Assembly (NCBI GenBank): GCA_930367205.1
Contig: OV884009.1
Location: 82,357,189 to 82,421,188, forward strand
From: Acanthosoma haemorrhoidale
Lineage: Eukaryota > Arthropoda > Insecta > Hemiptera > Acanthosomatidae
DNA: 64,000 nucleotides
Direction of reading: 5' to 3'
The notes beneath the pieces were generated by a model. The model saw only the letters and a program-made list of their open reading frames with translations, did not search any database and was not told the origin of the DNA. Both the position numbers and the translations under genes were made by a program. This document shows, in pieces, positions 56,533-64,000 of the stretch (positions are counted from its first letter, which is position 1; each line of letters begins with the position of its first letter).

Positions 56533-59500
56533 CAGACTATATATATTATTAAGTTAATAATCTAAAGAAAGAGAAATTCAAAAGTTAAATTATCTTAAAA
56601 ATTGATCAAACTGAAGTAAAAAAGTCGAAAAGGGCATCATCTTTAATAGCTCTAAAGATTTAATAACTGACCAACATTTATATAACATGATTCAATTAGG
56701 GATAATTTTTCTACTAAGATTATATAGACTTAAATTAGCAGTTCAGCAACTTGGTTGATAGTTATTTAAGTACATAAACATGGTAAACTTGGAAATTAAC
56801 TTTTTACTTTATTTACAATTATTTTCTGATGAGAGAAAAAAAATCATTTCCATGATTTGATTAATGAGAAATGTGAAAACTACTTATGTTGCCTTAGTTA
56901 AAATTAATCATACTAGAAAAAACAGCTACAATAACCCTACAGACTTTAAATGTGGCCAATGTTTATTAGACATAACCCACTAAAACATCACTTAAATATT
57001 TATATATGAAATAATTGAGATATATATAAAGCAATTAACTTATTTATCTTCAAAGAGCTTTTCAAAAAATTGATTTTTGGGATCATTGGTTGAAAAGTAT
57101 TTTGAATCTATTAAGGTTTATTGTTGGTATATAAAAAAAATATTTGTTTTTTAATATCAACAAAACACCCTCTGCTATATGTGTATCACAATGAAATATT
57201 TGTGTGTTTTTTAATAGAAGAAGCAAGTAATATAATAAAGAAAAACAAATAGCATTTACTAGTAAAGATTATACAGACATTATATTAGACATTTTATTAT
57301 ATTTTTTGGAGGGAATAGGCTCATTTACTGTTAATATAACTAGTTTCAAATTTGAGAATTCATCACCACAGACAAACAGATTTCATCTATAGTCGCCATC
57401 ATGAAATTAGACACATGGGGTGAAGGGGATTCTTGGCGCGGTGTTGCCACATATGGGCGGGCAGATGACTAATTGCTTATTGCTTAATGATTGGCATTGT
57501 CAAAGTAAAGGGATCACATGGATAGAAGAGAAGTAGTGTACAGAGTGGCAACAGGGCTTGGCATCTATTGCGGGTTCTCTCATGCTTCTAATTTTGTGAC
57601 AGCAACTATAGTTTTTCACACTACACGCCCTATATAAATCACAATTTAATTCTTAAAATTTCTTATAAATATAACTAGTAATTTTGTGGCTAGACAAGAT
57701 TTTATTGATTCATAAAAAACAAACTTTGACCAGCATACTTCCAGAAAAATTAAATAACTCATTTTAGCTTCTCTCATATTGATTTTCTCGATAGTTGAGA
57801 GAAGACCAATAGTGGATTTCTGTTCAGAATGGTGTTTGCAAAACAGATATGTTAATATTGTCCATGTATATTGGAGAAAGAAATCACCAAGGTGCAGCTT
57901 AGCAAAAACTTGTAACATCAATATAAATTCATGTTGTTCCTGTACAAGGGAGCAAATAGTGCAATGAAGAGATGGAGAGAAAATACTGGTTTTCTAGGTA
58001 GAGCTTTTATATATATGGAAAGGATGGGAATTGCAGGAAATCTAGACTAAGAGGAACTCAATTTGTAGATAATCAAATAGAGGTGAGGGATTAAAACCTA
58101 ATAACCACAGAAATATGCCCCCTAACATATATCGAAATCCTATTATCCAGCAAGAAGGCATTATAGTAATATTGAAAAGGGGCCAGCTACAAAGGGAGGT
58201 TTGAAGAATTCTGCACAGTTTGCAACATTCATTAAAAGGAAGACCTCACCCACCTCCTGCTGTAATGCTTCATCTATGGATACTTTTACACTGGCTAAAT
58301 AAATATCTTATGGATGAAGATAGTTAAGAAGACAAATTTCTTTTGTTTCATATATACAAACCACCATTAATGCCTCATCTAAAGTGTCTATCATCCATTT
58401 ATACATCTACCCAACCTTCAAATAGATTTGTCAACAAAATAATCCTATCGACAAAATGATACCCATGTTTCCTTTCTCCTTTAATTTAAAAATGAGAGTT
58501 GAAAAAATAAATTAATAAAAAAAACCACTTGAATACAGTGGTTTGAGGAAATATATGAATGAACATATGTAGAGTAAAAGTATTAATTAAAACGCAGAAT
58601 ATGTAGTAAAAAGATAAATATTTTTTATTTTGGGTTCAAGCACCTAATGTCCATTTCACTATCATTGTCTTATATGTTTGGAAACTGGCTCTGCTTTAGT
58701 CTCTTCAATTATGACTTTTCCAGGGCAAGAGAAACAATTATCTCCTTATTGTTAAAAAATGTTGTAAGCATGCTTAGAGAGAAGTTGAATTCTCCCACAT
58801 TGTTCTTTTTCTCCTGGACTCCACTATCCCCTATGGCTATCTGCATTTTTTCTTCAAATGAGGAAGATTTCTCATCAGAAGTATATAAAACATGACACTG
58901 GAAATTTAAAAAAAATGTAATTCAGAAAACTCCTGCTGCAGAAAAATTGAAAAAGGAGAACAAAATATTTTTGTAATTTGAAAAAATTAAATAAAAGGTG
59001 ACAGGGTAGAAAACTAGGATCAAGAACTTTTAATGTAATCCTCTAAGCCTGTCCTCTTAATGTTTGTTTTAATATAAGATGATTATGTTCACTTTTTATG
59101 ATACAACTTCAAGGCTTTAAAATGCTGGAAATTACAGTAAAATTAACTTGGAAAACAACTTATAACTTCAAATAAAATAATAAAAGGTGATAGGAACAGA
59201 CTACTCTGTACTCCCCAGGTAAGATGGGACCCATTAGACTACCAGAGATAACTAACTAATCAGGGTTGCATGTTCTCAACATGTGCCTAAGATTCTGAAT
59301 AATCCATATTTTTGCCCCTTGGATAAATCTTAGGCCTGAAACCAAAAGATACACATTGAATAAAAAATAGTAACTATTTCAATTTTTTTTTATGGACTAA
59401 ATTATATTTTTTTTAAAATTTATATGAAGAAATGAAGGATCCTAGAAATTGAAGGGACTGTATTGAGAGATACTTATGGGACTCTGTGAGAGTTTATTAA

Positions 59501-62500
59501 ATGATTGCAAAAAAAACCACCAAGTATTTTTGAACAATAAACACTTCATTTTATTTGTGAAACCATCTCAGTCATTTTTACATTACTATCTTTAATAAGT
59601 AAATAAGTAAGTCCTTGACCATGCAGTTAATTTGAACTTTAAATCTTAAAAAGCTCCTGAGCTTGGACTTGAAGTCATCTCAAAAGCTAGCGAAACAAGC
59701 CCAATTTGTTTCACGTTTAATTTTTTTATTTACATTTTTTTTTTTATTGAATTCAGACCAAAAACTAACCATTATATTTCGAGGTGTTGTGACTTTTAAA
59801 TTTTATTAATTGAATAATTTTCATGAGCGTTGTAGTAGAACACATATCCTTTCTTTAGTGTGTATATATATATAATTATATATTAGTGTAATTATATGTA
59901 TATATATAAGTATCAATGACAAACAATTAATAACATTTCATTTAATAATCCTGCACAAGCAAATTGTAATTTTTCTAATAAAGGTATCTATTAAGTATAA
60001 TATATGTATATTTATTTATTATTTAAATGAAAATTTCATTCTATTATAATAGTATAATTATAATGTTATTGTTATTGTCTTACATTATATTATAATTAAT
60101 TCAAATCCTAAGAGTAATGGTGCATTGAAAAGAATTTAACTTTCTTTATTAACTATTTATTAGAAAACTAGTTCATGAACATCATTAATTTTGTTTTATA
60201 TATTAAAGCAAGAAATAGGGAAATCATGAAATATCATCTATTCTCTTTGGAATATATGTGTATATAAGACATAAAACAAAGATATAAATATTAAATAGTG
60301 TATAATTTACTCTATTTTATAAAATGATGCCATTATATGTTATTTATAAGCTGTATTATTAAAACCATAAAACATGTATTTAAGTTTGAGTAAGTGGAAG
60401 AAATTAAAATTAAAATGTACATGATTGAATCAGCATGGGAGTTAATAAGTATTCAATTTTTTTTTATTCAAGAACAATTTAACTAAAATAGTTGAATTAC
60501 TCTTGTAGGATTGTTCTTACTACTCACATCACTGTTTATAAAAAATATGTTATAAGTCCCTTCAAAAAATTAAAATATATGATTTCTCGTCAAATACCAT
60601 CCAGTAATTTGTTTTATACTTATCATAGTAATCCATAATATAGACAGGAGAAGGGTATAATCTTGTCAGCTATACATAATAGTAATAACTGTTTTATTAT
60701 ATATACAACTATAACAGTTATTGTGGAACAATCATAATGTTATTATATTTACTGCTACAAAAACATTTCCAAATTTAAGGTAGGTATATTTAGAGAGAGA
60801 AAGAGTGTGGGGAGGGGGATGGTATAATCAATAATAATACATACTACTTGGAATATTGCGATATAAAGTGTTTTGTTTCAGACATCGATTGTTGATTTCA
60901 TTAAGCTTTCAATAGATTATTCTTAACATAAATAAAATGCAAATAATGAGTTCAAAGTTCAATTCAGAAAAACAGATCATGTGATTTAGTTTAAGTAATG
61001 TATGTATGTATATATTGAAATGATATTTATTATATTGATTCAAAAAATAATAATATAATAAGGAATATTCATAAGTTCACTGTTTGTCAAAATAAGGTTA
61101 TGTTTTTTTTAATATTAACCACAAACAAATAACATTATTCTATGAATAATACATTATAATGTTCTTATATTCATAATTGTCTATGGTTTTAATGTCAATA
61201 TATGATCTTTGAAAATGTTCTTTAACTATTTGATATTTACTAATTAACTTGGATCCAACAAAAAATCAGTTCAGCTTTGAAATATTCGGACCATACATCA
61301 ATGTTTGGAACATGTGACTTCAGTGATGATTCTTCTACTCAAAATTGTAGGTGTTAAACTGCTCCATTGTTTAATCTAGTTTCTCTAACATTTACATGAA
61401 GAAAATGTTTAATTTATTCACTCAAATTAAATTTTATTTAACTTGTTTATTGCAACAAAATAGTTATAATTAATTTATTTATTAGTTGAAAAATTAAGAA
61501 AGGTTTCTCCTGTTTTTTTTTTAAAGAATTTATAAAATTAAAGTTAGAAAATAATGAGAAAACTAGATGTGACAGCCAGCATAATAACCCCATCAGGCCT
61601 GTGTCTACCATGGCCTGGAATGGTTCAAATTCTGTTTCAGTCATCAACTGTACGAACAAATATGTACAGTATTGACACGAATCTGTTCCATGTATATTTT
61701 TGTAACTAATTTTTGAAATATAAAAAAAGTAAACATTTTTAATTATGCTTGAACACCCATTTCCAAATATACTAGACATATTTGAGCCCAATAATGTTCA
61801 TTCATCTACGAGTATATTGTAGAACAGCATTTCTAAACCTTAGCTTCATGGCCTTCCATACATTTTGTCATGTTACTACTCCAGATCGGCGCTAAAAGCC
61901 TAATGTGATCATTTTTGTTGAGCTTGATAAATAACTAACATATATAAATAATAAATAACATATTATGCACTGAAAAAAAAGTTACTGATTGCTTGAAAAT
62001 TTTGCTATACATTTCACTTTCTTAAAATGATTAGATGTATACAAAGAAAAAGTTATTTGTTCTTTTCTTTGTTAACTTCCCTGGCATACATCATGTATCT
62101 CAGCCTACTTTAAAAGAGGTGAATGGTTAAATAAAACAATAAACTTAAATCGGGGACATGATCCTTCTAAGAATAACTAATAAATAATGTATATAAATGA
62201 AAATATGCCCCCAGTTAGGCTATGAACTATTCAACTACTCCTTAAAATACTACATTCTAACTCTGCAATTGTGCTATTAAATGTACTCTGACACATTTTA
62301 CACAACACTTTAGCTAATTACCTAAGATCAGTAAGACACAAATTCAATGGTTACTTTGTGAAAGTACTTATCACCCATGTGAGGTCTCTGTGATCTAGGA
62401 AAGTTGTACATTAATATGAATTTATCACTGTGATGGCTGTCAGGGGTTTGAAAATTGGAAGCTTAGGTAACTGGTCACCCACTAATGAGCTGGTTACAAC

Positions 62501-63297
62501 AATGCAACTGTAAAAAAAGTAATTTAATTGTAATAATATTATTCTTACATATAAAACAATAAATAAATCATGGTAAGGTGTTTAAAATAATCACACTGTA
62601 CCAAATTCAACCTAGATGTATTATAATATACATATAATGTAACAAAAACAATGAACTCCCATTATTGTATTATAGAAAAATCATATGCTTACCCCACTTC
62701 AACAGTCTCTTTTAAAAACGATAAGATCATCTTCTTCCTCATGTTCCTCGAAGAGTGATTGAGTTGCAGCGTCCAAAATTTGTTTCTAAAGGTGTTCTTT
62801 GGATTTTTTCCCTATGTTGGTAAGAGTTTAGAAGAAGTCAGAACTAAGTCATAATCTTCTAAATAATTCTTCATTGACCTTCTTATAAGATATTTACCTG
62901 ATGTGGTACTTTTACTGAAGTTTCTTTTTTGGGGTTCTCAAGTTTTTTTTTTGTTAGAACTCTTATTAGGATTTTTTAATCTTAGTATTTTTAAGACTAA
63001 AATTCATTATGAAATTCCCTTTTTTCATACTCTTCCTTCATTTTGGGCAGGAAAAAAGTATAAAACGTTTTCCATGCTTTTGTTGATAATGTTTCATCAC
63101 TTCGTAAACCATTGAATGAGTGACACTAATGTTGGAGAAAAGATTCATGACAACTGCCTTGAAGAAAACCACAGCATCACCTGAACTAAATAGGTGATCA
63201 ATGATAGTTCCTTTTGGTTTTATTCATTTGTTGAAACACGCTATGTAAACAAAACCTTATAAACAGCTCATCCAGATGGTAGTAGCAACAGGGCCAA
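56533..63297. other. downstream DNA without a recognised gene
   Basis: Very AT-rich. A GC-richer patch at 57360-57630 ends in TATATAAA and could be a promoter or an old insertion. Short frames such as 61447-61791 (minus) and 57646-57921 (minus) have no recognisable domain. Confidence 0.45.
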
Positions 63298-63411
63298 TAC
63301 CCACCTTATATCATCAATGATGAGTGGAAAAATTTAGTGTTTACCAACGAGTCTCGTTTTGCTCTCCTTGCTCCAGATCACATCAATCGTCAACACAATC
63401 ATCACCTGATC
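63298..63411 (+). pseudogene. Tc1/mariner-type transposase relic
   Basis: The + strand reads NDEWKNLVFTNESRFALLA, close to the W-x-x-V-x-FSDESRF block holding the second catalytic Asp of Tc1 transposases. Here the Asp is Asn (FTNESRF), so the copy is dead. No terminal inverted repeats were identified. Confidence 0.6.
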
Positions 63412-64000
63412 GCTTAAATCAAGTCAATAATTAGTCTTTGCATGATGTGATATTTGCTTATTCATTTTCATGCATACACTTCAACCCTGTTTTAGGCTAT
63501 ACGATTGTGGCAATATATTTCTTCTAGTTAATTGTCTTATCTATTTGTATATATCAAAAGTGTTATTTTAAAAATATTTTGAAATATTACAACGTAAATT
63601 ATTAAACAAGACAGGCTGACCCTGTTAACAATTTATTAGGGACAAATTAATGGATGGTGAAGGAACATAAACAGACTTCTTGATTGATTTGCTCTCTGTT
63701 TTAACTGAAATCAAAGATATTGCTTAAAACAATACAGTTAATCTGCAACTGCAATCACTTACACACAAATGAACAAATAAGTGAGACCATCCAAAATCCA
63801 TTTCAATACAACCAAACTCCAGTTTTCATATCAATTACACTGTACCTTCTGTTTTGCACAATCAAAATGAAGATAAATAAATATTTCTATACAGTGCAAA
63901 GATTCTTGTATTCAGTTTTGAAATCTTCATTTTGTAGAGCAAAGGTCTTAAAATAGATATATTCTACAGATTTTTTTTATGTACAAGTGTTACTTATAAT
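63412..64000. other. no recognised feature
   Basis: AT-rich sequence after the Tc1-type relic. No inverted terminal repeat matching the relic was seen. Confidence 0.5.

Overview
The window is animal nuclear DNA, most likely from an insect. It is AT-rich, has GT-AG introns of up to about 16.7 kb, and is crowded with insect-type transposon families (Ty3/Gypsy, mag-like, piggyBac, Tc1/mariner, PIF/Harbinger and Jockey-like relics). There are no operons, Shine-Dalgarno sites or prokaryotic genes. The organism call is an inference from these features; species cannot be read from the window.

The one host gene I can support is a myosin light chain kinase of the stretchin-MLCK/MLCK family, on the + strand from 14232 to about 56.5 kb. 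Five exons (14232-14322, 31015-31218, 38681-38822, 39965-40164, 40843-40995) encode the kinase domain from just before the glycine loop to subdomain X. The end of the domain is supplied by either of two alternative last exons. Exon 6A (53722-55483) closes the domain and adds a tail of about 565 residues, low-complexity and rich in Asn, Ser and Lys. Exon 6B (55793-55967) closes it with a different copy of the same motif, followed by a calmodulin-binding helix. Both join exon 5 in the same phase, giving conceptual proteins of 849 and 320 residues if translation starts at 14234. Each has its own stop and poly(A) signals. One intron (38823-39964) has a GC donor, placed between the HLDLK and PEN halves of the catalytic loop. 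Ig/FN3 exons expected upstream in a stretchin-type gene were not found in the first 14 kb.

Layout: 1-14231 is non-coding DNA with dispersed repeats, a diverged minisatellite (7805-8170) and a GC-rich patch (9480-9930). The intron 14323-31014 holds a TTA-flanked MITE (14508-14730), Jockey-like relics (18600-19440) and a young antisense Ty3/Gypsy element (22802-28133) with LTRs that read as identical, a TATA target duplication and a tRNA-Phe-type primer site. The intron 31219-38680 holds a 109-bp mariner-type MITE, a piggyBac transposase relic and a degenerate sense-strand mag-like element (32918-37423). The large intron before the alternative exons holds a long inverted repeat (about 41300-42000), a LINE RT relic, a tRNA-like sequence (48827-48900) and further repeats. 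Downstream of 56.5 kb there is AT-rich DNA with one Tc1-type transposase relic near 63.3 kb.

The most interesting biology is the 3' fork of the kinase gene. One pre-mRNA can end as a short kinase carrying the calmodulin switch, or as a long kinase without it and with a large, probably disordered, proline/SP-containing tail.
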